Source: Panulirus ornatus | Taxonomy: Eukaryota > Arthropoda > Malacostraca > Decapoda > Palinuridae | Direction of reading: 5' to 3' | Length of the DNA stretch: 64,000 bases | Assembly (NCBI RefSeq): GCF_036320965.1 | Contig: NC_092257.1 | Location: forward strand, 16,823,913-16,887,912 | Shown here: positions 8,897 to 22,373 of the stretch, in pieces | Numbering within the stretch: position 1 is the first letter of the stretch | Layout: each line of letters starts with the position of its first letter | Notes under the pieces: model-generated | Told to the model about the DNA's origin: nothing | Databases searched by the model: none | Seen by the model: only the letters and a program-made list of their open reading frames with translations | Position numbers and translations under genes: made by a program

Positions 8897-11800
8897 TGTT
8901 ATTTTTTTTAATCATACTTGATAGCCATTTCCCGCGTCAGCGAGGTAGCACCAGGAAACGGACAAATAACGGCTCATCCACTCATACACACACACACATA
9001 TATATATACGCCCATACAAGCACATTTACATAGATGTACATATACATATCATCATATACACATATACATACATATACATATACATACACAGACATATGCA
9101 TGTATAGACATGTACATATGAATACTTGCTTTGCCTTCATCCATTCCTTGCACTATCCCACCCCACAGGAAACAGCTACCCCCCGCTGAGGCAGGGGGTA
9201 GCAATTGCTGTTTCCTGTGGGGCAGGGTAGCGACAGGAATGGATGAAGGCAAGCAAGTATATGTACATGTGTATATATATGTTGATATGTATATGTATGT
9301 ATACTTGCGTGTACGAGCATTTATGTATATAAATATGCGTATATGAATGGATGGGTCATTCTTCATCTGTTTCCTGGTGCTTCCTCACTGATGAGGGAAA
9401 CAGCAATTATGTATAATAACAATAATAATGGTAATGATATATCTATATATATATATAATATATATATTCATACATGTACACATACACACATGGCTGCTGT
9501 GGGAGTAATGTTTTCAAGAAAGACACTTGAGTGTATTGTTCATTTTTGCACTACCAAAAGGTTTTTGGTACTGTATTAGATAGAAGACTGATAAAGACCA
9601 TGGAATTCTAGGTTGGGGCAAGGTTACTTTTGAAATAGGTTTAAAGTTACTTAAGAAGAAAAGAGCAGAAAACTGAAGTAAAGCAAGCCTTTTCAAGCCA
9701 GGCAAAAGTTACGTGTGGGTTCCCTCAGGTAGGGTCAACATAAGGTTATTGACACTCTAGGTAAGCCTTCACTTTGTGAATTTTGATAACCCATTAATAC
9801 TAAAAAAAATTATTATCAATTAAAATAATGGTGAGAATCACTCATTTATTTTTTTAAAGATTCTTTTGTATCCTCACAGAAGCACACATACATGCATTGA
9901 AAATACAGTTACGTGCAAAGAACTACATTGTATACTGTGAACAAAAAGTGCTGCAACCAATACACATACAAAATCAGAAAGTAGTTGGTAGCTTTAGCAG
10001 AAAATGAATTGATCAGTCAGAACCCAATTACTGACTAAGTATGTTACTGTTTGTGTCCATGTAGCAGATGGCTGTAATTGTTCAACAGATTCATGAAACT
10101 ACTTTGAAACTTTACTTTTTGTGCTTTCAATTTAGCAAATGTGGAAATAAGCCATTTCAGGTGTGTTTTTCTGTAACTTCATGCTCTCTTAAGAAAGCAG
10201 AAAGTCTGACAAGTCTCTATTGGATCATGAGTTCTTATTGAAAAGAAATGAGATGTCAAATCTTTGCTCACCACTAGGCACAGAGACAGTGAAGGTCAAG
10301 AGAATGTGTAGACTAATGTGTTGAGAAAACTATATCCCACCATTTTTTGATATGTCAATTTTGATATATCTTTTACTGACTCACATTATGGGACCAATTT
10401 TGCAATAGCTCACAGTTCACTGCATAAATCTGAGGCATCAGTATCTTTGTTGTCACCATGTCATAAAGCATGCTCTAGCTTCAAGCAGTGTTCCATTAGT
10501 TCCCCTAATATTCTTTTCTACAAACTTTGAATATCGTAGGGGAAACCAAACATAACAAACTTTATACATATATGTAAACCTTTCTGCAGTGGACTGTGTG
10601 GTTGTATTCAGTACAGCAAAATAGAATTTAACTTTGATATTTTCCTTGGGGTTCTAAATTGACTCGTCAATTACTTGTTATGTTAACCGCTGTCTCCTCC
10701 TCTTAATTCAGACTGGTTCTGGATTAAAGTTTGTTGTTATGTCCAACTCCTCAGCAACTTCATGTTTATCAATTATTGTTTCTATCATCTTTCATTACAC
10801 CTGCCACTTACAAGAAACTTTTTGTCTCTATCAGGTCTGTTTCATGTTGCATTTTTTTTTTTTTTTTTATGTTGGAGGTTCCAGTCACAGACAAAAGTCC
10901 GCATCAAGGATGAGCCTTAATTGAAATGAGAAGTTAATGAAAGGGAAGGATACAAATTTTGGAGAGTGTGGAAAGCCTGCCTTATAGATAGTGCTAGGTC
11001 ATAGTACTGGAAAAGACATGGGATGTAGAGAGTCCCAAAGCTTTGAGGTGTAAGGTAAGAAATGGTTATCAAAACAGCACACCCTTGAGTTACCAATGGC
11101 CACACAGTAATCCTATGATGCAGTAGCTTGCTGAGTATTGCATGGTCCAGCTGATGTTGGGGGCACACAAACAGCCAGCTCTTAGGAGCAAAAACCAAAG
11201 CAATACCTATAGAAGAGGGAAAGTGAACCAGTATTGGGGCATAGTACAAGTGGGTCAAGTTTTTTAATTAGCCTGGGAGAGTTGATAAACTGGACTACTT
11301 TTGACTCAATCCTGTCAGGATAAAGATGCAGAGTTAGGACCACCCTAGATGTGAGAACAATACTCTAAACAAATGGAGCAACTTTTCAGAAGAAAAGAAA
11401 CTTCAGCATCTAAACAAGACTCACAGTTTCATAGAGGCAGGCTTGAGTATTACTGTAATATGGGTTTTTCAAGATAGAGTGTATGTTTCTGTAATACCAA
11501 CATATGAATTATGAGGCAAGAAAATACTCCTAAGCTACCCACTTGTAGTGCTTATAATACTTGTGAGTCATGAGAATTTGCCTTCAGGCAGGACTGGGAA
11601 ATAGCACTGACTACATATGTCAATAGCATCTGGTGTTCCCAGATAGTCACCATCCAAATCACTTGCCAAATCCAACATTGCTTATCTTCTTTTTGGTTGT
11701 GTTTATGTAAATCTAAGAGTATGCAGCATCCATCAAGATCATAGAAAAATACTCTTCAAGGATTGACTCTCATTAAGTAATCATTTAAAGTTTTTAGAAG

Positions 11801-14800
11801 TGCTTGGAATGCTATTCAAATTGTACAACAGTGCAAGGAGATAGAATTTTAGGAAATTGCTCCATTATAATCTATGTATATCCAAGCAACACTTGGTAGC
11901 TGTGAGCAACTCCACCAACAGTTATTATGTTAACAGAACACTTAATATAGATTGCAAAAATATTGGAATTTTATGTTTTCTTATTTGTTGGAAAAAAAGA
12001 AGGCACTGTCCAGAAACAGACTCAAAATAAATAAAGCTCAAAATTAGGCAAAGGAAAGCAGGGTAGCAAGTCTTCCCCAGGGATTGGGCATCCCTGCCCT
12101 TTTTCAGGTTTTGATGTTGGGATAGGGGTTTTATTTTTCAGATTTAATTCCTTCAATAGACACATGCTTGCATCCACTTGATCCATCCCTTGTAAACAGG
12201 AATGGCACAAATGATTGTTTCAGAAATTAGAATGGTATGGAAAATTGTCCCTTGTGTTTAAGAATTTTGCATGTATTCATTACGTCATTGAAACTCTTTA
12301 TTACAGAAGTAAATATTACATTAGGTACTTCATTTCATGAAGATTTTCCCCCATATATCTCTGTATTTCAGTATTTTTCATTGTTCAGAGAATACTTTTG
12401 AATTGTGTAAAAAATGTTTATCATAGAATTAATGCAACATGTGAGTAAGTGGTGTTATGAACGAATAATTTTAAGTAAATGTGGGTGCACATCTAGGTTG
12501 TGTGACCTCACAGGATTATTTGATGTTTTTCTGAATGAGGGATTATGTGAAACAAGATAGGATGACTCATTTGTAATAATCAAGGAGAAACAGTGAAAGT
12601 TGCTACAATTGCTGCATGCAGGTGATGCTGTGTTTCTAGTTGAGAAAGAGCTGGATAGAATCTTAGGCTTTTTCAGTGATATACTTAGGGAAAGGATACT
12701 TAAATTGAATGTATGTTAAAAGTAAGACAAGTTTTTGAAAGGGGTGGAGATGATGGTAATAACAACTTGCGTGGTGAAGAAGTGAGAATTGTGGTTGAGT
12801 TTATATACTTAGTAGTTATGTTTAATATGGATGTTCGTGGGAAGCTGTATTTGAAAGTAGTCATGCAAGGGAGGAAGCTGGAGATCAAAAAAAGCTCTTA
12901 TGTATGGAGAAAATAGTGTAGAATGTGTAAGAGGCTTGCATGAAGTGTACTTGTTCCAACTCTAATATATGGGTATGAAAACCCTTTTCTAGGTCAAGAC
13001 TGGTGAAAATTAATAGCAGTAGAGTTGGGCAGTTTTTTATTATAGTTGGAATTAGGAGGACAAATAGAATGAGGAATGATGATATGAAAAGGATATGTGG
13101 TGCAAAGAAATCATTAGAAAGGTACATGGATGAAAGTTTGCTTGAATATGTAGAGGATTTATAGTTGTACAATACATTTAAAGATACAAGGAAGAGAAGA
13201 AGATTGCAAAAGAGATGGATAGGTGCAATGAAAGAACTGATTAGGGCTACAAATTGGGGATCAGATGCAAAAGATGCATTTTGTGTATAGAGGTACCATC
13301 CAGTTCTGTAATTAGTAACCCATTGCGATAACTCATGATAGGGTTAGTTCAGATTGTTTTGAATTCCTCAGTGGAATGTAAGTTCGTTTAGTAAACACTT
13401 TATATGATAAAATTCATACATTATTATGAACTTAATAAAAACAGTATAGATACAGTCTTTGAGGATACAGTATTGAAAATTTGCATACCTCATTGTGGTA
13501 TATTGCAAAAGATGAACCAATATCTCCTTATTCAAATGAATTTTATAACATTTGGACAGAAAAGATTACCAGAGGGATATGTTTTCACCAGTCTCTACTT
13601 TCATATTCATACTATTGCTTTACATGGTATTTTTGATATTATAACCATCAGTTAAGGGCATATTGCACAAAAGTAAATTGCTGTTGACTGCTTCCCAAAT
13701 GTGTGTTGCAAGCGAAAAGAACTTAGTGCATCAACACAGCCTTCTGTCTCAATTGCTGAATTATTACTGAATATAGATCAAATTTCAGACACTAGGATGT
13801 CCTTCTGCATATCCTTCTAAAGATATCGAGATGAAGGAATTGCACTGAAATAGAAACTTGGTGTTTCATCATTGGTTTGGACCTAGGAGTCCAAAGATTT
13901 GTGATGATTCTCGTTTCACTTTTGTTTCAGATGCTCTATCAGGTACTGCATCAGCTGGTGGAGTTGTTAGTCTTCCTCAGCCTGTATGTCATTAATGATT
14001 GGTGTGATATTAACATTAAATGTTGAGTTTTTTTACAGGCTACTGCATGCTTAACTCTCAGAAATTATTTAAGGAACATCTTAGGCAGCTGTGTTGTAGT
14101 ATATGCCATCATTGACTTGAGATATGGGAAAAATTTCAAAATATATGAAAGACTTATTCTTCAACAGAGTTTAGAAATTCGTTTCTGCATGGATGAGATA
14201 CTCAATAAATGTGTGCTTCAAGCATTTCTTCTCTTGGAATAATGTGTATTTTCATGTCTGAGAGGAAACAGTAAACGGATAACAATAACATGTCAAAGAT
14301 TTTAAGTCTCACCATCGTTCATTAATTTGATTTAATTTATTCAGTATGGGCTTATAGTGACTTTTTTCAGTCACTTGAACTTAACAAATTAACTTGATGT
14401 GCAAACTGAAAAATTAAGAAGGCATATATATATATATATTAGTGAGGAAGCCCATGTTTCTTTTAGCACATTTGACATAAATTGAGATGTGTTTGATTAT
14501 AATGAGCAGCTATACATATTTGAGTTATCCCTTGTAAATAGAAAAAGAGTTAAGGTTTATAATCAGATGCATAGAACATAATAGTGATATTAGTAAGAAA
14601 AGTAAAAATGCATCAAATTTCCGATATTAAATTCTTTTATTGGTGTGGTAACTGGTGTAACTCAGTTTTCTCAGTGGCTCATTAATGTTTTACAGTGGTA
14701 ACTTATACTGAAGTACTTCAATTTCCTAGTTTGCTCACTCAGTAGTTTATCTTGTCTTACCATACATTGTATATGTAGAAGTACATATTGTAAATACAGT

Positions 14801-17800
14801 ATTTTACTAAAATAGGCCAATATACCTTCAACCTAACACTATCAAACATGTATGGTAGGACCTGTGTGGCATATATGCTTTGAGTTAAAGAGACCACCTT
14901 TGAATATCTTATGCCATACCATCAGATTCAAATTTGGCATCAGGTTTCTGTGGTGGTCATAAGTTTGTGACTTATGGCTCATGTACCCCTCTGTTAGTGT
15001 ATTGTGTTGTGTGAACGCTCACAAGCTCTAATTTCATTATGTTTTCTCCTCAATTTTCTACGAACTTGTCACGTCTGTACACAACTGTACTGGGCATCTT
15101 CCAGCGCTTGATGGAGGTACTGTGTAGTGTTGCATAGTGAGGTGTCTAATCAAGTACTTACACGTTTTACTCCATGAGAAGTTTGTCTATGATCTTTCCC
15201 ACAATACACATGATTATTCCAAATTAAAATATGTGTTCAGATCTTTCTAGTCCTTCAAAACCCATCATTTCATAAAATGAGATTTTCATAGACAGACATT
15301 TCCAAGTCTTTGGACTTCGGGATGACATTTCATAAAATAAATAATCAAAAGGAGTCATGAAAGATGTCATGCCCAAGTCACAATTACATCAATATCATCC
15401 ACCTTAGACTAAGTAGTACTTAGTTTGTTAGAAAACTGCATGAATTGTGAAATAATTTTGTTGGTGTTTTTCCTGGAATTCATGTCAAATTTTGTAGGTG
15501 TGTCTGCATTTAGGACTTAATATTTTGTTTTAATGTTTCACCAATTTCTTCTATATTACACTTTACAAACTGTAAGAAACTTCCCATCACTGTTTAGTTG
15601 TTTGTACCTGTAATATATATTTTTCGGTCAGCAGAGACACAAATACAACTATTTTGATTATCCATAATGTCTTTTGACTACTGCAATACTAACTATTCAA
15701 AACTATATTCTATAGGTTTGATTTTTATATATATATATGTTTACTTTTATATACATGTATATTTTTATTCATTTATTCAATTATTTACAATTAAATCAGG
15801 ACCAATTTGTGTGAAAGAATTCTGGTGTTATCCAAGGCCTATTTAAAGACTCCTGCAGCCCAAGGCTGCACTACTTCCATTAGCAAGGAAAAGCAGACTC
15901 TTTTGGAATGAAAAGTTCTCTGATGAGACTATACTTCGTATGATACAGCCTCCCCAGAAGTGACTTTTCACTCATGATGCAGGGAAAATTCTCACTTGGC
16001 CTCTGCTCCCTCCCCTTTTAGTTGCCTTTTTCGACACACTGGGAATACGTGGAAAGTATTCTTTCTCCCCATCTTGTGGGGTGGGGTAGTGCCAGGAATG
16101 GATGAAGGCAAGCAATTATGAATATGTACATGTATATGTCTGCGTATGTGTATGTATATGTGCATGTATAGGCATTTATGTATATATATGTGTATATGAG
16201 TAGATGGGCCATTCTTCATCTGTTTCCTGGTGCTCTCTTGCTGATGCAGGAAATAGCAATTAAGTATAATATAATATAATATACTATAATATATATTTAT
16301 TTATTTATTTATTTTGCTTTGTCGCTGTCTTCCAAAGCAAAATGAATAAATAAATGAATATATATTATAGTATATTATATTATATTATACTTAATTGCTA
16401 TTTCCTGCAACAGCAAGAGAGCACCAGGAAACAGACGAAGAATGGCCCATCTACTCTATATACATATATATATATATATATATATACAAAGGGGATATAT
16501 GTGTCAGAGGTGGAGGGAACGAGGAGAAGTGGGAGACCAAATTGGAGGTAGGAAGGATAGAGTGAAAAAGATTTTGAGCGATCGGGGCCTGAACATACAG
16601 GAGGGTGAAAGGCGTGCAAGGAATAGAATGAATTGGAATGATGTGGTATACCGGGGTCGACATGCTGTCAATGGATTGAACTAGGGCATGTGAAGCATCT
16701 AGGGTAAACCATGGAAAGTTTTGTAGGACCTAGATGTGGAAAGGGAGATGTGGTCTTGATGCATTCCACATGACAGCTAGAGACTGAGTGTGAACAAATG
16801 TGGTCTTTGTCGTCTTTTCCTAGTGCTACCTCGCACGTGCACGCAGGGGGAAGGGGTGCCATTTCATGTGTGGCGGAGTGGCAACAGGAATGGATGAAGG
16901 CATCAAGTATGAATGTGTACATGTGTATATATGTATAAGTCTGTGTATATATAGGTATGTATCCATTGAAATATGTAGATATGTATATGTGCATGTGTGG
17001 GCATTTATGTATATACATGTGTATGTGGGTGGGTTGGGCCATTCTTTCATATGAAGTCTGTTGGGGATGAGAGAGCTTGGGAAGTGAGTCAGTTGTTGTT
17101 CGCTGATGATACAGCGCTGGTGGCTGATTCATATGAGAAACTGCAGAAGCTGGTGACTGAGTTTGGTAAAGTGTGTGAAAGAAGAAAGTTAAGAGTAAAT
17201 GTGAATAAGAGCAAGGTTATTAGGTACAGTAGGGTTGAGGGTCAATTCAATTGGGAGGTGAGTTTGAATGGAGAAAAACTGGAGGAAGTGAAGTGTTTTA
17301 GATATCTGGGAGTGGATCTGGCAGCGGATGGAACCATGGAAGCGGAAGTGGATCATAGGGTGGGGGAGGGGGCGAAAATTCTGGGGGCCTTGAAGAATGT
17401 GTGGAAGTCGAGAACATTATCTCGGAAAGCAAAAATGGGTATGTTTGAAGGAATAGTGGTGCCAACAATGTTGTATGGTTGCGAGGCGTGGGCTATGGAT
17501 AGAGTTGTGCGCAGGAGGATGGATGTGCTGGAAATGAGATGTTTGAGGACAATGTGTGGTGTGAGGTGGTTTGATCGAGTGAGTAACGTAAGGGTAAGAG
17601 AGATGTGTGGAAATAAAAAGAGCGTGGTTGAGAGAGCAGAAGAGGGTGTTTTGAAGTGGTTTGGGCACATGGAGAGGATGAGTGAGGAAAGATTGACCAA
17701 GAGGATATATGTGTCGGAGGTGGAGGGAACAAGGAGAAGAGGGAGACCAAATTGGAGGTGGAAAGATGGAGTGAAAAAGATTTTGTGTGATCGGGGCCTG

Positions 17801-18055
17801 AACATGCAGGAGGGTGAAAGGAGGGCAAGGAATAGAGTGAATTGGAGCGATGTGGTATACCGGGGCTGACGTGCTGTCAGTGGATTGAATCAAGGCATGT
17901 GAAGCGTCTGGGGTAAACCATGGAAAGCTGTGTAGGTATGTATATTTGCGTGTGTGGACGTATGTATATACATGTGTATGGGGGGGGGTTGGGCCATTTC
18001 TTTCGTCTGTTTCCTTGCGCTACCTCGCAAACGCGGGAGACAGCGGCAAAGTATA

Positions 18056-18140
<85 letters not shown>

Positions 18141-18977
18141 ATGGTTGCGAGGCATGGGCTATGGATAGAGTTGTGCGCAGGAGGGTGGATGTGCTGGAAA
18201 TGAGATGTTTGAGGACAATGTGTGGTGTGAGGTGGTTTGATCGAGTAAGTAATGTAAGGGTAAGAGAGATGTGTGGAAATAAAAAGAGCGTGGTCGAGAG
18301 AGCAGAAGAGGGTGTTTTGAAATGGTTTGGGCACATGGAGAGAATGAGTGAGGAAAGATTGACCAAGAGGATATATGTGTCGGAGGTGGAGGGAACGAGG
18401 AGAAGTGGGAGACCAAATTGGAGGTGGAAAGATGGAGTGAAAAAGATTTTGTGTGATCGGGGCCTGAACATGCGGGAGGGTGAAAGGAGGGCAAGGAATA
18501 GAGTGAATTGGATCGATGTGGTATACCGGGGTTGACGTGCTGTCAGTGGATTGAATCAGGGCATGTGAAGCATCTGGGGTAAACCATGGAAAGTTGTGTG
18601 GGGCCTGGATGTGGAAAGGGAGCTGTGGCTTCGGGCATTATTGCATGACAGCTAGAGACTGAGTGTGAACGAATGGGGCCTTTGTTGTCTTTTCCTAGTG
18701 CTACCTTGCACACATGAGGGGGGAGGGGGATGGTATTCCATGTGTGGCGAGGTGGCGATGGGAATGAATAAAGGCAGACAGTGTGAATTGTGTGCATGGG
18801 TATATATGTATGTGTCTGTGTGTGTATATATATGTGTACATTGAGATGTATAGGTATGTATATTTGCGTGTGTGGACGTGTATGTATATACATTGTGTAT
18901 GGGGGTGGGTTGGGCCATTTCTTTCGTCTGTTTCCTTGCGCTACCTCGCCAACACGGGAGACAGCGACAAAGCAAAA

Positions 18978-19017
<40 letters not shown>

Positions 19018-22000
19018 CATATGTGTTTATACCAGCATTCAGATGTATACTTACTTCTTGCCCCAGGAGGCCCTTCTATCTCTTTGAAACTCTTGCAATT
19101 CTCAGGAAGCCATCAAGCCCACCAGGCAGGGTCATAGGTTATAAAGTGCAGTGATATGTGTGTGTATCTGTGTGGGGAGAGTGTAGAGCATCTGAGTGTT
19201 TGATGTCTTCAGTGAGCATTAAGGGTCTTGGAGTATGTGGAATCAGTGTTTGTAGTATATGTTGAGATGGGTGATGTTTAGAGCATAGACGGGAAAGTGG
19301 GACTCATATCTGTCTAGGAAGTGTAGATTCAGATGAATGTATTTCTGGTGGGGTGATGTTTAATGCTGAGTAGGGAGAGTGGTTGCTAAGCGCTTGTAGG
19401 GGCATTACAGTGCATGTTTAGTTTGCTGGGGTTGGGGGGAACTATGAGTAAATATTGCTAAAGTGTAAAGCAGAGATAGGCCTTTTATTTGTAACTAGGG
19501 GATGGTGGATAGTTATGAAATGGTTTGGGTGGCAGGGATCTTGTGCTGTTGCAAAAAATTGAGTGCTAAGCATAATGAGGGGGGATTATATTGGAAAGAT
19601 CTGGGTTTCATTCCTTAATTGCTGAGTAATTTGGGTTGCTGAGCAGGCAGTGATTGTTCTGAGTGTTCTCTTCCATGTGTTTTGCAGCTTCGTTGTATTT
19701 GCTTTTGAGAAGGAGGAAGACCAGGTAGACCATAGTTAAGAGTGGAGCAGATGATTTGTTTGTAGAGGATGTTAAGAGATTCTGGTACCAGTCAGTGTTA
19801 TGAGGAGAATCAGTTTGTGTGCTGCTTTTGTGTTTATGTTATTGGTATTGGGAGTGAATGTCTTATCCCTCTCAAATGTGAAGCCAAGAATGGTTGGCAT
19901 TTTATTAAGTGTTTGTGACTGTCCATTCAAGATGACTGTAGGGTGTAAGCTGGATTCATCTGTCCAGGGTTAAAAGAGTGACTGAAGACTTGTGTGGAGA
20001 TAAAGACATTATGTTCTGAGTTACCCATTGTTCCAACTGTGTAATGTAGTGCTGCATGTTTGTTGTTTCTGCTTTGGTGTCAGGGTGTTTTAATGTGACT
20101 TTGAAGTTGTCTGCATATGTTGTGATGTGCTAGAGGTAATGGGAGGTTGTGTAGGAAGAGATTGAAGGCTAGAGAAAGAATTATTTGTTGGGAACTCCAA
20201 TATAGAGTTTTAGGGTTTTTAGAGGAGAAGCCATTGTGAGTGACTGGCATGGCAGCCTGCCATGAAATTGGTCATAAACTTTTTGACATTGCTGTGGAGA
20301 GTGGCATCAAATGTCCTTCATATGAGGATGTATTGGGGAATAGTGTCAATTGGTTACTGATGCATATTGCTACTAGTGTTTTCTGAGACAGGGGTTGTGG
20401 TTGGGTGAAGCCTTCCTGGATGTATTGTGTGAGTCATTATGTCAAGTGGTGGTAAAGTGGTTAGTTCTAAGGCCATGTAGTGTTGATGAGAGTAGGATAT
20501 TTATCATGCAGTTTGGATATCAAAGATGGAATGGCTATAGGGTAGCAGGAGGATGGGGAGTTGGGTGGTTTGGAGAGAGTTTAGGATCAGTGTTATGTTA
20601 GAAAGTTTCCAGATCAGATGTTAGGAATTTCGTTGTACATATAACAGTGCTTGAAGATGTCTTGAGGTGCTGGGATTGCAACTAGGCCAGTGTTTTATGT
20701 TAAAGTTTGATATGTTGTCAGGTCCTGATGCAAGAGAATTCTTTTGGGTTTTCATTGCATTGCTTGTATCAGTGGAAACGAGAGGTGCATGGGCAGTTGT
20801 TTTTGGATTGAATTTGTGTAGATTTTTTAATGACTTTCCTGTCTAGGGATGGGGTTGGTTCATGGCTGATTTTTGAGTAGTGTCTCATGTTTGCTCCTTT
20901 GGGGAAGGAATGTCATTGGAATGAGTCAGAAGTGCTGAAGTTCTTTTGTGGATGGGGACTGGATTAGTACTTTAAATGTGGATCTCCTTTAACTTGAGCC
21001 AGAGTTGGTTGCAGTGTGTCTTCTTGTTGATCATTGTGGTCAGAAAGGAGTGCCAATTTATAGATTGCCTTGCAGTGATTATGATGATGATGGTGTTATT
21101 TAGAGTTTGGATTTGTTCTCCGATTTTTATTGATGGTTGATGGTTCTTTCTGAGCAGGTTTTTCTCTTTTTTAAATTGTGCAACTTATGGAGAGATGTTT
21201 GTGTTATATTTCTTTCTATATCCTTGTGGTATGTGTTTTATGCTTGATTGGTTGGAAATGTTGATGTAGTATGAGATAGCATGATAGGAAATCATCTTTA
21301 CTCAATTTTGGAGCTTTGTTTTTGTGAACTGTGTGTAGGTTGGCTAGCCTGTTTTCCTATACTTGTGTAAGTCTCTTTGTTGGTTGTATGGCTTGGATGG
21401 ATCAGGTGGAGTGTTATTTGGATCTACAGTTGATGAGATTACAATTCATTTATCATCCTTCAAGCAGTCCATGTATGTAGGGCTGGTGAGCAGATGATGT
21501 CTGATGATGTCAGCTACAAGAAGTGGAGGCTTGGGAATCTGGTTGGTTGGTTGCACAGGTTGAGAATGTTTACATAGATACACAAACCACACAGACCCAA
21601 AGTCCAAGGGATGCAGTTGGTACATGAGTGTCTCACTTTAGAGGTTTTGGGTTTGAGTGTTGAGACAAGTGAGATAGGGGGTTGGCTGATTGGTAGGTTG
21701 AGGTTATTAAGAGGTTGCAGTTAGCTTATGAAATGTTTACCTCAAAGATCTTGGAATTAAGTGCTGACACAAGGGAGATTGTGATGATTGAAATCTCTAC
21801 AGAGATAAGTATTGGGTATGCTGGTCATGTTTTGCAGTTGGTGAGTATATCTCGAGGGGCATGTGGAGGGGAGAGGTATGTAGTTGCTGATTATACTATA
21901 AATATCACTGTGAAGTTTTGTTCTTATGAATTGAATTATGGTGCTGTCTTTGTCTGTGAGGTGATTTTCTAGTGTCACTGTGTTGGAAAATGGTGTGGTT

Positions 22001-22319
22001 TGGTGGACAAGTGTTATGAGTCCTCCTCCATGGTCTTGTTGTCTATCTTTTTATATGCCTGTGTGGATGCAGAAAAGTGGAAGGACTGCTTTGGGTGTGT
22101 CTGGTTACTTTGATGAGGGTTATGTGGATGTTATTTTCTATGAGTCAGCTGAACATTTTTGTGCATTTGCATTTGAAGCCACTTGCTGTGTTGCAGGTTG
22201 TTTCCTTTGTTGCTAGAGTTCTGTGAGTTTTCAATTCAAAGGAATTTACATTTCCCAGCTACTGAAAGGAGTACAGTCTTGGGCTGCAGAAGCCCTTGGA
22301 AAGGTCCTAGAATTATTAT

Positions 22320-22373
<54 letters not shown>

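Noticed and set aside
13931..13990. Exon-like stretch after TTTTGTTTCAG (MLYQVLHQLVELLVFLSL) in the NDRG intron
   Set aside because: Joining 8664 directly to 23149 restores the NDRG sequence (FGH-QLDSAENKER). An added exon here would break it, and the donor is poor.
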